A stretch of DNA of 64,000 nt from UBA9676 sp036005525 (GTDB lineage: Bacteria > Actinomycetota > Actinomycetes > Streptosporangiales > Streptosporangiaceae): the NCBI GenBank assembly GCA_036005525.1, contig DASYQM010000003.1, positions 1 through 64,000 on the forward strand, in the 5' to 3' direction. Shown here piece by piece: positions 31,875-40,472 of the stretch. Made by a program: the position numbers and the translations under genes. Every line of letters starts with the position of its first letter. The first letter of the stretch is position 1. A model generated the notes under the pieces. The model searched no databases. It saw nothing but the letters and a program-made list of their open reading frames with translations, and was not told the origin of the DNA.

Positions 31875-33290
31875 TCAGGTGGCCCCGAGCGCTGCGCCGA
31901 GGTTCTGGTAGGCCGAGTTGAACTGATCCACCGTCGGCACGACCGTGTTCGAGTCGATCTTCCGGTATTGGGCCGCCGAGGTGGCCGTCCCCAGCTGCTG
32001 GAAGGCCGACTGAACCTGACCGGTGACGGCCGCCAGCCGGTCGGCAGCGGCGGCCGCGGACGCCGGCATCGGCGTCGACCTGACCGCGCTCGCAAACGCG
32101 CCGAAGTCCTGGGCAGCCTGCTCGTCGAGCTTGGTCACGCAGCTCAGCACGGCAGACTGGCTCTGGCACGCCGTTATCTGCTGCGACAGGCCACTGAGCT
32201 GCCTGGAGAGCTTCGCGTGCGCCGCGGAGATGCCGTTGATGGCGTCCACCCGCGTTGCGTTGGTCGCCGCATGGGACGCGGCGACCACACCGACGGAGAT
32301 GTACCCGATCAGAACGACGGAGCCGAGGACGATGAACAGGCCGACCAGCTGCCTGGCCCCGCTGGACAGCACGAGGCGCCACGCCCGCGGATCCGCGGGC
32401 CAGCTCGCCGCCGCCGTGGCCTCGCGGTGGGCGGCGTCCGGCGGTCCGTATCCCGGCTGTACGGCTTCTCCCGGCTGTCCGTATCCCGGCTGCCCGTATC
32501 CCGGCTGTGCGGCGTATCCCGGCTCTACTGCTTCTCCCGGCTGCGCGGCTGGCGGCTGCGCCGCGTCCGGCTGTGCGGCAGCCGGCCGTGCGGCGCCAGG
32601 CTGCGCGGGCTCGGCGCCGGGTGGCGCGGCCACCGGGCCCGCGACTGCCGCGGCCGCATCCGCATCCGCCGGGTCGCCGAACAGCCCGCCCGGGTAGGTG
32701 CCGCTCATCAGGTAGAAGTAGCCGTAGAACCGGGCGCCGAACCTGACGACGGCGGCGACCGCCTGGTACGCCGGCCCCGGCATCGTCCCCGTGATCAGCA
32801 CGATGAGCCAGATGACGAGCCCGGCGAGAAGGGCGCCGGACCAGAGAATGCCGACCAGGATCGCGACCGGGAACGCCAGGATGATCCGGAACAAGACGGC
32901 GAGCCGGTTCAGCCGGCCGGGGGCCGCGGACACCCGCACCGGGTAGTCCGCGTCGGCCAGGGTGAACGGCGGGTAGTGGTCCGTGAGCAGCCCCACGTAG
33001 GCGAAAACCCGGGTCGACCAGCGAAGCCAGCCGACCAGGAAGTCAGCCAGGCCATCGGGCAGCCGGCCGGTGAACAGGGCGGCGAACCAGCAGATGACCG
33101 CCACGATCTCAACGGCGATACCGAGCGCGTAGAGCACGATGTAGTGCGGAATCACCAGCAGCAGGCGGAACAGCACGGTGACCCGCCGCTGCCGCCCGGG
33201 GCCGGCGAAGGCCGTCAGGATCTCATCGCCCGTCCGGAGGACTGGCGCCGCGGGCGGGGATACCCCGGCCCCCAGCGATACTTCAGCCAC
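31875..33290 (-). CDS. DUF4389 membrane protein with Pro-Gly-Tyr repeat linker
   Basis: A 471-residue protein with two DUF4389-like units. The first (about 33-130) has RVTVLFRLLLVIPHYIVLYAL and ALFTGRLPDGLADFLVGWLRWSTRVFAYVGLLTDHYPPF; the second (about 140-215) repeats the pattern RLAVLFRIILAFPVAI...FYGYFYLMSGTYP. A Pro/Ala/Gln linker follows with copies of QPGYGQPGE (about 240-310), then another TM and a secreted C-terminal helical domain (about 345-471). The GTG at 33290 is preceded by GGGAG. Function unknown. Its stop nearly touches that of convergent glpK (1-bp gap). Confidence 0.78.
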   Translation of the reverse strand: MAEVSLGAGVSPPAAPVLRTGDEILTAFAGPGRQRRVTVLFRLLLVIPHYIVLYALGIAVEIVAVICWFAALFTGRLPDGLADFLVGWLRWSTRVFAYVGLLTDHYPPFTLADADYPVRVSAAPGRLNRLAVLFRIILAFPVAILVGILWSGALLAGLVIWLIVLITGTMPGPAYQAVAAVVRFGARFYGYFYLMSGTYPGGLFGDPADADAAAAVAGPVAAPPGAEPAQPGAARPAAAQPDAAQPPAAQPGEAVEPGYAAQPGYGQPGYGQPGEAVQPGYGPPDAAHREATAAASWPADPRAWRLVLSSGARQLVGLFIVLGSVVLIGYISVGVVAASHAATNATRVDAINGISAAHAKLSRQLSGLSQQITACQSQSAVLSCVTKLDEQAAQDFGAFASAVRSTPMPASAAAAADRLAAVTGQVQSAFQQLGTATSAAQYRKIDSNTVVPTVDQFNSAYQNLGAALGAT

Positions 33291-33373
33291 TTTGCCGCTC
33301 CCTTTTTGACCGGAACCATAGCGGCTGTTGGGAGAAGCGTGGGGCCATCTGTCCGAAATGCCGGGCCCAAGGG

Positions 33374-34219
33374 TCAGGGGCTGCGGGCGCCCCGCTTCTC
33401 GGTGCTGCTCCCGCCGCCGGGCCCGTCGGTCATCCCATCCTCGGGCGCTGGCGTGGTCCCACCGGGCCGGGGGGCCGTCCCGGCAGCGGGCACGGCCGCG
33501 GCCGTCGCCCGCCCGCCCTTGGCCGGGAGCTTGCGACCGGCCCGCGTCCGGCTCTTGGCCCGCTGCGCGTACTCGTCCACGTACTCCTGGCCCGCCAGCT
33601 CCATCAGCGCATACATGATCTCGTCGGTCACCGCCCGCAGGACCATGTGGTCCGACGCCAGGCCGGAGTAGCGGGAGAAATCGAGCGGTTTGCCGAACCG
33701 GACACCGGGCCGGATCCGCAGCCGCGGCCAGAGCCTGCCGGGCGGCATGAAGTCGAACGTCCCCACCATGGCGGTGGGGATCACCGGTGCGCCGGACTCC
33801 AGGGCGAGCCTGGCCACCCCGGTCTTCCCCCGGTACAGCCGCCCGTCGGGGCTCCGGGTGCCCTCCGGGTAGATGCCGAGGAGCCGCCCCCCGGCCAGCA
33901 CGCGCAGACCGGTCGCCAGGGCCCGCTCGCTGGCCTCCCCCCCGGTCCGGTCCATCGGAATCTGCCCGACCCCGCGGAAGAACGCCTTGCTGACCAGGCC
34001 TTTCAGGCCCCGGCCGGTGAAGTATTCCGCCTTGGCGAGGAACGTCACCTTCCGCGGGAGCGGCAGCGGCCCGAAGAAGTGGTCGGCGAACGACAGGTGG
34101 TTGCTGGCCAGGATGGCCGGGCCCTCGCGCGGCACGTTCCCGGTCCCCTCCGCCCACGGCCGGAACAGTGCGAGGAACGGGCCGAGTATGGCCTTCACCA
34201 CCCAGTAGAACACGCTCAC
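33374..34219 (-). CDS. 1-acyl-glycerol-3-phosphate acyltransferase (PlsC family)
   Basis: A membrane-associated acyltransferase of phospholipid synthesis. The 281 residues have motif I NHLSFADHFF (about 40-49, the H-x4-D charge relay), motif II GVGQIPMDR, motif III YPEGTRSPDGRLYRGKTG (about 117-134), and VIPTAMVGTFDFMPPG. Residues after about 230 are basic and Pro/Gly-rich. The GTG at 34219 has no strong ribosome site. In mycobacteria a PlsC-type gene also lies near aroG and the SRPBCC genes. It is divergent from the esterase. Confidence 0.88.
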   Translation of the reverse strand: MSVFYWVVKAILGPFLALFRPWAEGTGNVPREGPAILASNHLSFADHFFGPLPLPRKVTFLAKAEYFTGRGLKGLVSKAFFRGVGQIPMDRTGGEASERALATGLRVLAGGRLLGIYPEGTRSPDGRLYRGKTGVARLALESGAPVIPTAMVGTFDFMPPGRLWPRLRIRPGVRFGKPLDFSRYSGLASDHMVLRAVTDEIMYALMELAGQEYVDEYAQRAKSRTRAGRKLPAKGGRATAAAVPAAGTAPRPGGTTPAPEDGMTDGPGGGSSTEKRGARSP

Positions 34220-34360
34220 ATCGTCGCACGTGATCGGCGGGAAAGAGGTCCCAGCGTCCGGAGATCCATCGCGATCGGTCTACGTCCCGTGGCAAGGGTG
34301 CGCGCCGCCCGGCGGCATGCGACTATTCCAGCAGAACGTAAGCATGCGCGGGAGACGGCG

Positions 34361-35155
34361 GTGAGCATGCCTGTGATGCCGGGCGCGGAGCCCTTCTTCC
34401 ACTCCGGCGGCAGCACCGCGGTCCTGCTCTGCCACGGGTTCACCGGCAATCCATCATCGCTGCGGCCGTGGGCGGACTATCTTGCGGCAGCGGGACTGAC
34501 CGTATCCCTGCCCCGGCTGCCCGGGCACGGCACCACCTGGCAGGAGATGGCCGGCACCCGCTGGGAGGACTGGTACGCGGAGATCGACCGCGCCTACGAG
34601 GAACTGCGCGGGCGGACGGGCGAAATCTTCGCCATGGGCCTGTCGATGGGTGCCACCCTCGCGCTCCGGCTGGCCGAACGGCGCGGAGACGGGGTGGCCG
34701 GGCTGGTGCTCGTCAATCCCACGCTGACCCCTGACGGCGTGCTTGCCCGGCTGGCGCCCGTGTTCGGCTACGTCGTGCCGTCGATCAAGGGGATCGGGAG
34801 CGACATCAAGAAGGACGGAGCGCGCGAACTCGCCTACGACCGGATACCGGGACGGGCGGCCGCCTCCCTGGCGGGGCTGTGGAAGGTCACCAGGCAGCGG
34901 CTTGGTGAGGTGACCCAGCCGGTGCTGGTGTACCGCTCCACCGACGACCACGTGGTGGGGCCGGCCAGCCTGCGGATCCTGCGGGCCGCCCTGCCCGAGA
35001 CACAGCTGACCGTCCGCGAGGTTGGGAATAGCTACCACGTGGCAACGCTGGACAATGACGCGGACCAGATTTTCGCGGGCAGCCTGGAGTTCGTCCGTTC
35101 CCACAGCCGCGCCGGGCGGGATGGAGAGGGGGTGGGCAGGAGCGATGGCAGATGA
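34361..35155 (+). CDS. alpha/beta hydrolase, carboxylesterase Est30-like
   Basis: A 264-residue serine hydrolase close to monoacylglycerol-lipase-like carboxylesterases. Oxyanion region LLCHGFTGNPSSLRPWA (about 24-40), nucleophile elbow GLSMGA (Ser near 97), acid in YRSTDDHVVGP and His in NSYHVATLDND complete the triad. GTG 34361 is preceded by GGGAGACGGCG at good spacing; the ATG at 34367 is a fallback. It overlaps the following membrane-protein gene by 11 nt, so the two are co-translated. The natural ester is unknown. Confidence 0.88.
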   Translation: MSMPVMPGAEPFFHSGGSTAVLLCHGFTGNPSSLRPWADYLAAAGLTVSLPRLPGHGTTWQEMAGTRWEDWYAEIDRAYEELRGRTGEIFAMGLSMGATLALRLAERRGDGVAGLVLVNPTLTPDGVLARLAPVFGYVVPSIKGIGSDIKKDGARELAYDRIPGRAAASLAGLWKVTRQRLGEVTQPVLVYRSTDDHVVGPASLRILRAALPETQLTVREVGNSYHVATLDNDADQIFAGSLEFVRSHSRAGRDGEGVGRSDGR

Positions 35156-35624
35156 GGCCAGCGACGACGAGGCAGCCTGGCGGGACTTGGTCGCCCAGTA
35201 CAGCGTTCCTGCGGCGGCCGAGGGCGGCCCGCCCTGGCCGGCGCGGGAGGACCCCGATGCGGCGCAGGCGCCTGCGCAGGAATGGGCCGATCCCGTTCCG
35301 GGCGTGATTCCCACTCCGCCCCAGGCCCGCATCGTCCGCCCAGCGGTCCCGGCCCCGCTGCCGTCTGCCGGTGATGACGAGCATTACGTTCCGCCGGACC
35401 CGCCGCCGCTGCCCCCGCTGGACCCGGTAACCAAGGGAGCCTGGGCGGCGCTGTTCGGCGGCCCGGGGTATTTGCTGCTCGCTGTCCTGCTGGGCTGGGT
35501 GGTGCCGAGCTGGGCCGCGTTCTGCGCGGTAGCAGCGTTCGTCGGTGGCTTTGCGACGCTCGTGGTCCGGATGGCCGACCGGCCACCAGGTGATTCCGGC
35601 CCTGACGACGGGGCCGTGCTGTAG
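35145..35624 (+). CDS. small hypothetical membrane protein
   Basis: A 159-residue protein of no recognised family. The first about 95 residues are hydrophilic, acidic and Pro-rich (MADEASDDEAAWRDLVAQY..., then PPDPPPLPPLDPVTKGAW). Two TM helices follow (YLLLAVLLGWVVPSW and FCAVAAFVGGFATLVVRM) with a short acidic tail. The ATG lies 11 nt inside the esterase gene, after GGCAGGAGCG. The layout suggests a cytoplasmic N-terminus and a membrane hairpin. It ends 5 bp from the convergent glucokinase stop. Confidence 0.75.
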   Translation: MADEASDDEAAWRDLVAQYSVPAAAEGGPPWPAREDPDAAQAPAQEWADPVPGVIPTPPQARIVRPAVPAPLPSAGDDEHYVPPDPPPLPPLDPVTKGAWAALFGGPGYLLLAVLLGWVVPSWAAFCAVAAFVGGFATLVVRMADRPPGDSGPDDGAVL

Positions 35625-35629
35625 GGACG

Positions 35630-36598
35630 TCAGCCGTCTCCGGCCGGTGCCTGGCCGGTGTTCCGGGCGAGGTCGGCGGCGCCCACGATCCCCGCGTCGG
35701 CGCCGAGCTCGGCAAGCTTGATCTCCGCCGCGTGCCGGTACGAGCCCCCGGTCAGCGCCTTCTCGAAGGCCGCCCGGGCCGGGCCGAGCAGCAGCTCCCC
35801 AGCGTCGGACACACCGCCGCCGATGACGAAGCAGCCCGGATCGAGGATGGCCGCCAGATCGGCCAGTCCCTGACCCAGCCAGCCGCCGACGGTCCCGAAA
35901 CACCGCGCCGCCACCGGGTCGCCCTCCCGCGCGGCCTGGGTGACCTGTGAGCCGGTGATGCCCTCCACGCTTCCCCCGGCGAGCTTGAGCAGCCGCGCCG
36001 CCGCCCCGGGCGAACGCCGGGCGAATTCGCGGGCTTCGGCCGCCAGGGCACTGCCGCTCGCGTACTGCTCCCAGCAGCCGTGGTTGCCGCATCCGCACAA
36101 CCGGCCGTCGGGTACCACCCGGTAGTGGCCCGGCTCGCCGGCCATCCCCCACTGGCCGCGGTAGAGCCCGCCGTCCAGCACGATGCCGGCCCCGATGCCG
36201 GTGCCGACCGAGACGAAGACGACGTGCGCGTGCCCGCGCGCCGCGCCGAACCGCACCTCCGCCCAGGCGCTGGCGGTCGCGTCGTTTTCCACCACGACCG
36301 GCAGCCCGATGACCTCCTGGATCCGCAGGCGAAGCGGCTCCTCGCGCCAGGCCAGGTTGGGCGCGAACCGCACGCTGGCGCCGGCCTCGTCGATGAACCC
36401 GGCCGCACCCAGGCCAACGGCCCGCACCTGGTGGCGGCCCAGCAGCTCGGTGACGGTCTCGGCGATCACCTGTTCGGTGCGCGCCGGGCTGGATGAGGGG
36501 GTAGCCCGCCGGACCTTCTCAACGATCTTCCCATGCTCGTCGACAACCCCGGCGGCGACTTTGGTCCCCCCGACATCAACCCCGATCGTCAGGCTCAT
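35630..36598 (-). CDS. glcK: ROK-family glucokinase
   Basis: Phosphorylates glucose with ATP; in Streptomyces the equivalent enzyme also takes part in carbon catabolite repression. The 322 residues show the ATP motif TIGVDVGGTKVAAGVVDE at the start, VENDATASAWAEV (catalytic Asp, about 105), GTGIGAGIVLDG, EPGHYRVVPDG and the ROK zinc cluster CGCGNHGCWEQYAS (about 165-178). It has no N-terminal helix-turn-helix, so it is an enzyme and not a ROK repressor. The ATG at 36598 lies 23 nt inside the preceding gene of a four-gene run (37516 to 35630). Confidence 0.93.
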   Translation of the reverse strand: MSLTIGVDVGGTKVAAGVVDEHGKIVEKVRRATPSSSPARTEQVIAETVTELLGRHQVRAVGLGAAGFIDEAGASVRFAPNLAWREEPLRLRIQEVIGLPVVVENDATASAWAEVRFGAARGHAHVVFVSVGTGIGAGIVLDGGLYRGQWGMAGEPGHYRVVPDGRLCGCGNHGCWEQYASGSALAAEAREFARRSPGAAARLLKLAGGSVEGITGSQVTQAAREGDPVAARCFGTVGGWLGQGLADLAAILDPGCFVIGGGVSDAGELLLGPARAAFEKALTGGSYRHAAEIKLAELGADAGIVGAADLARNTGQAPAGDG

Positions 36599-37067
36599 GC
36601 GGCGGCCCCTCCGGGGGGCCCGCCGATTCGGGCTCCGCCTCCGGGTCCTGCGCCGTCCCATCCGCCGCATCCGCCCATACCGTGCCGGACGGTCCCTGCC
36701 CGGGCTCGGTGGCGGCCGACCTGGCCGCCCTTCCGGTGGCGGCCAGAGCCGCCTCGAAGACGGACATCGTGTCCTGGGCGAGCGCCGTCACAACGTCGCC
36801 GACGGCCGCCATCTGCGACGTCACCCCCGGTCCCGATTCCCTGAGCACGCGGGCCGCCCGGCATACCGGGCACCACGCGCACTCGGGAGCCTCATCGGTG
36901 GGCATGGTGGCCGTTTCCCATACATCGGCGGACCGCCCGCGGTACCCGATCATCGAGCGGAGCTGCCCGCCGACCTCCCGGCTCACGCTGCGCGCGCCCG
37001 AGCGGACGAGCCACCGCTGGAAATCGCCGATCGGGTCCTGGCCGGATCGGCCCGGCTGCTGTGTCAC
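36576..37067 (-). CDS. conserved hypothetical protein with CxxC pair
   Basis: A 163-residue protein I cannot name with certainty; similar proteins occur between SRPBCC and glucokinase genes of other actinomycetes. Residues about 60-72 hold ECAWCPVCRAARV, a possible zinc or redox site. An amphipathic helical stretch follows (MAAVGDVVTALAQDTMSVFEAALAA), and the last about 45 residues are acidic and Pro-rich. The GTG start overlaps the SRPBCC stop (GTGA), and its end overlaps glcK by 23 nt, so all three are coupled. Confidence 0.75.
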   Translation of the reverse strand: MTQQPGRSGQDPIGDFQRWLVRSGARSVSREVGGQLRSMIGYRGRSADVWETATMPTDEAPECAWCPVCRAARVLRESGPGVTSQMAAVGDVVTALAQDTMSVFEAALAATGRAARSAATEPGQGPSGTVWADAADGTAQDPEAEPESAGPPEGPPHEPDDRG

Positions 37068-37516
37068 GTCCTGTCTCCTCTCCCGGCCTCGGCCCGGTCC
37101 CTGAGCCCCTTCAGCGCGGTGTCGATGATGGTCCGCTCCGCTCTGCGCTTCAGCATTCCCGGCATCGGGATCCGGACATCCACCGCGAGGTCGTAGGTCA
37201 CCTCTGTGCCTCCATCAGCGTCAGCCAGAACGTATCCACCGCTGAGGGCGGTGATGACCGATCCGGGCTCGGCGAGATCCCACCGCACCCCGGCGTCGCC
37301 GTCCCAATCGTAAGAGAGAACGTAGCTGTCCTTGACCACCCCGGCGTCCAGCCCGAACCGCACCCGGCTGGCCCGGCCGTCACCGCCGCGGCCAAGGACC
37401 TCGGCCGACCGCACGGCCGAAGCCCATTCCGGGTAGGAGGCGAAGTCGGCGATCACCGACATGACATCCGCCCTGGGCGCGGCGACGGTGATGCTGGAGG
37501 TCGTCCGGTCGGCCAT
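37064..37516 (-). CDS. SRPBCC-family (polyketide cyclase/START-like) protein
   Basis: A 150-residue lipid- or ligand-binding fold protein: SITVAAPRADVMSVIADFASYPEWASAVRSAEVLGRG at the start is typical of the polyketide cyclase/dehydrase group, and the long C-terminal helix LKRRAERTIIDTALKGLRDRAE closes the cavity. The equivalent mycobacterial locus (Rv2185c) also has such a gene. TACGCT ends 6 nt before the ATG at 37516, so the run SRPBCC - CxxC protein - glcK probably starts here as a leaderless mRNA. Ligand unknown. Confidence 0.85.
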   Translation of the reverse strand: MADRTTSSITVAAPRADVMSVIADFASYPEWASAVRSAEVLGRGGDGRASRVRFGLDAGVVKDSYVLSYDWDGDAGVRWDLAEPGSVITALSGGYVLADADGGTEVTYDLAVDVRIPMPGMLKRRAERTIIDTALKGLRDRAEAGRGDRT

Positions 37517-37531
37517 GCTCGGAGCGTACCG

Positions 37532-38299
37532 CTACCACTCCAGCACATAGGGCTCCCCGGTGGCGCGGAAGTGGCCCACGTTGATGCATTCGGTGCGCCC
37601 GATCCGGACCCGGCGGGCCAGCGGCTGGTGCACGTGGCCGAACAGCACATAGCGGGGCTGGGTCCGCCTGACCTGCCGGAGCAGCGCCTCACTCCCCCGC
37701 TCCACCCTCCGGGCAACCGCGTCGTACAGCAGCTGGGGAACGGCCGGCGGGATGTGAGAGCACAGCACGTCGACCGCCCCGACCGCCGCTACCTTGGCCG
37801 CGTACGCGTCATCGTCGATCTCGTTGGGCGTCCGGTAGGGCGAGTGCAGCCCGCCGCCCACGAACCCGAACGTCCAGCCCCCGAGCTCTATCCGCTCCCC
37901 GTCGAGCACGTGGTGCCCGGGACGCAGGTGCTCGCCCCACAGCTGGGGGATGTCCACGTTGCCGTAGGTCAGGTAGGCAGGTTGGGGCAGCGCGGCGAAC
38001 AGCTCCGCGTACTGGCGGGAGGCGGCATCCCGGATGTGCCGGGCGGGATCGCCGCCGAGCTGCCGCCAGAGCCCGGCGGACAGGGCCCGCGCCTCGTCGA
38101 ACCTTTTCGCCGTCCGCAGCGCGACGAACTGCCGCGCCGCATCGGCGCCGAACAGGTCCGCGAAGATCCCCTGCCCGTGGTCCGCATAATCCACGAACAG
38201 CAGCAGATCCCCGAGGCACAGCAGCGCGTCCGCGCCCACCGCCGCGCGGCGCAGCGGGCCGGCCGCCCCGTGCACGTCGCTCACCACGTGAACCCGCAT
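37532..38299 (-). CDS. metallophosphoesterase
   Basis: A 255-residue calcineurin-like phosphoesterase with the dinuclear metal motifs in order: SDVHG (7-11), GDLLLF (30-35), TYGNVD (about 110), SHIPP (about 180) and FGHVHQPLARR (about 218-228). The Asn-Val-Asp variant of GNHD places it in a distinct subgroup. The substrate (phosphoprotein, nucleotide or phospholipid) is unknown. TAATGT ends 6 nt before the ATG, indicating a leaderless start. The 15-bp gap to the SRPBCC gene allows readthrough. Confidence 0.88.
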   Translation of the reverse strand: MRVHVVSDVHGAAGPLRRAAVGADALLCLGDLLLFVDYADHGQGIFADLFGADAARQFVALRTAKRFDEARALSAGLWRQLGGDPARHIRDAASRQYAELFAALPQPAYLTYGNVDIPQLWGEHLRPGHHVLDGERIELGGWTFGFVGGGLHSPYRTPNEIDDDAYAAKVAAVGAVDVLCSHIPPAVPQLLYDAVARRVERGSEALLRQVRRTQPRYVLFGHVHQPLARRVRIGRTECINVGHFRATGEPYVLEW

Positions 38300-38363
38300 G
38301 CCGACACATTAGGGCGTGTCTCGCCGGTCTCCCGCGGCGTGCTCGAAGTCGGCGTGCGGTGGG

Positions 38364-38456
38364 GCGGGTCATCCGCGCCCGGATGGCAAGGCGCGAGAAC
38401 GCCGCCAGGCGGGATGCGGGGACACGCGAGCCCAGCAGTCCTGTTGCCGGGGCCCC
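38364..38456. repeat. 93-bp dispersed repeat, copy B
   Basis: Same orientation as copy A at 29176-29268, with seven mismatches, all in the second half. It fills much of the gap between the metallophosphoesterase and FadD genes. GGGCGTGTCTCG lies about 50 bp before it (38311-38322). Confidence 0.75.
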
Positions 38457-38533
38457 TAAGCTAAAGAGGCAGGTTCCGGGCCCGGCCGCAGGATGGCCCT
38501 GCCAGTCGGCGCGGGCCGGCGCAAGGAGGCCCC

Positions 38534-40441
38534 ATGCGCGAGTACAGCACCCCGGCCGTCGTTGAGGTGCCGGCTTCCGCGCGCCTGACCGACACCGTCT
38601 TCGAGCGGGCCGAGCGCGACCCCGGGCTGGTGGTCCTGCGGCGCAAGACGAGCCCGGCGTCCTCCCGGACCAGGCACGGGGACCGGGAGACGGCGTGGCG
38701 GGACGTCACGGCACGCGAGTTCCTCGACGAGGTCGCCGCGCTCGCCAAGGGGTTCATGGCGGCCGGCATCGGCGAGGGCGACCGGGTCGGCATCATGTCG
38801 CGCACGCGCTACGAGTGGACCGTGCTCGACTACGCGCTCTGGGCCGCCGGCGCGGTCCCGGTGCCGGTGTACGAAACCTCCTCCGCCGAGCAGGTGGAAT
38901 GGATCCTGAGCGACTCGGGCGCGCGTGCCGTCGTGGTCGAGACCCGGGCGCACCTGGAGCTGGTCACCGAGGTGCTGCGCCGGCTGCCCGACGTGCGGCG
39001 GGTGTGGGTGATCGACGCCAGCCCGCCGACGGCCGCCGGCGGCCCGGGCGGGCTCGCCTCCCCGGTCGCTGCCCAGTCGCTCGATGCGCTGGTGGCCGAG
39101 GGTGCTGGGGTCGGCGAGGCCGACCTCACCCAGCGCCGGACGTCGGCCGGGGCGGGCGATTTCGCCACGATCATCTACACCTCGGGTACCACCGGCCGGC
39201 CGAAGGGGTGCGAGATCACCCACGGCAACCTGCTCGCCAACGCGCGTAACGCGGTCCGCGGGCCGCTGTCGGTGATCTTCGATACGCCCGGTGCGTCGAC
39301 CCTGCTCTTCCTTCCCCTCGCGCATTCGTTCGCGCGCCTCATCGAGGTCGCCGTCGTGGAGGCCGGCGGCGTGCTCGGCCACACCTCCGACGTGGCCTAC
39401 CTGCTGCCGGAGCTTGCCACGTTCCAGCCCACGTTCCTGCTCGCCGTGCCCAGGGTGTTCGAGAAGGTCTACAACGGTGCGGAGCAGCAGGCGTCGGAAA
39501 GCGGGATCAGGGGCGCGATCTTCCATGCGGCGGCGCGGACGGCGATCGCCTGGAGCAGCGCGTTCGGCACTCACGACACTTCCTCGGCCGACGGGCCGGG
39601 CCCCGCGCTGCGGCTACGGCACGCCGTCTTCGACCGCCTGGTCTACCGCAAGCTCCGCGCCGCGGTCGGCGGGCGGGTGGGGCACTCGGTCTCCGGCGGT
39701 GCGGCGCTCGGGGACCGGCTCAGCCATTTCTTCCGCGGCGCCGGGATCACCATCGTCGAGGGATACGGCCTCACCGAGACCACCGCCGCCTCCACGGTGA
39801 ACCGCCCCAGCCGCAACAAGATCGGAACCGTCGGCCAGCCGCTGCCGGGCGTGTCCGTGCGGATCGCCGAGGACGGGGAGATCCTCCTCTCCGGGCACAA
39901 CCGGTTCGTCGGTTACTGGCACAACGACGCCGCGACATCCGAGGCGCTGACCCCCGACGGCTGGCTGCGCACCGGCGACATTGGTGAGCTCGACGACGAG
40001 GGCTACCTGCGGGTGACCGGCCGGAAGAAGGAACTGATCGTGACCGCGGGCGGCAAGAACGTCTCGCCCGCCGTGCTCGAGGACCGGATCCGCGCCCACC
40101 TGCTGGTCAGCCAGTGCCTGGTGGTGGGGGACGGCCGGCCCTACGTGGCCTGCCTGATCACCCTGGATCCGGAGGCGGTCCGCACGTGGCTGGCCCGCCG
40201 CAACCGCCCCGCTGACACCAGCCTCGCCAGCCTGGCCGACGACCCGGATCTGATCGCCGAGCTCCAGACCGCGGTCGACGACGCCAACAAGGCCGTATCC
40301 AGGGCCGAGTCCATCAGGCGGTTCCGCGTGCTCGCCACCGACTTCACCGAGGAGGCCGGATACCTGACGCCGTCGCTCAAGCTGCGCCGCAGCATGGTCA
40401 CGAAGGATTTCGCGGATGAGATCGAGGCGCTCTACTCCTGA
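38534..40441 (+). CDS. long-chain fatty-acid-CoA ligase (FadD15-like)
   Basis: A 635-residue AMP-forming ligase that activates long-chain fatty acids. The P-loop IIYTSGTTGRPKGCEITHGN lies near 212-231, GYGLTETTAASTVN (A5) near 410, and WLRTGDIGELDDEGYLRVTGRKKELIVTAGGKN (A7/A8) near 475-510. The C-terminal domain is shortened, with SIRRFRVLATDFTEEAGYLTPSLKLRR, as in the long FadD15/FACL3 group. AAGGAGG precedes the ATG. The fadD15-pimB-NlpC/P60 order is the same in M. tuberculosis (Rv2187-Rv2190c). Confidence 0.92.
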   Translation: MREYSTPAVVEVPASARLTDTVFERAERDPGLVVLRRKTSPASSRTRHGDRETAWRDVTAREFLDEVAALAKGFMAAGIGEGDRVGIMSRTRYEWTVLDYALWAAGAVPVPVYETSSAEQVEWILSDSGARAVVVETRAHLELVTEVLRRLPDVRRVWVIDASPPTAAGGPGGLASPVAAQSLDALVAEGAGVGEADLTQRRTSAGAGDFATIIYTSGTTGRPKGCEITHGNLLANARNAVRGPLSVIFDTPGASTLLFLPLAHSFARLIEVAVVEAGGVLGHTSDVAYLLPELATFQPTFLLAVPRVFEKVYNGAEQQASESGIRGAIFHAAARTAIAWSSAFGTHDTSSADGPGPALRLRHAVFDRLVYRKLRAAVGGRVGHSVSGGAALGDRLSHFFRGAGITIVEGYGLTETTAASTVNRPSRNKIGTVGQPLPGVSVRIAEDGEILLSGHNRFVGYWHNDAATSEALTPDGWLRTGDIGELDDEGYLRVTGRKKELIVTAGGKNVSPAVLEDRIRAHLLVSQCLVVGDGRPYVACLITLDPEAVRTWLARRNRPADTSLASLADDPDLIAELQTAVDDANKAVSRAESIRRFRVLATDFTEEAGYLTPSLKLRRSMVTKDFADEIEALYS

Positions 40442-40472
40442 CTGACCAGGGGCGCCGGCGACGGAGCGCCGC

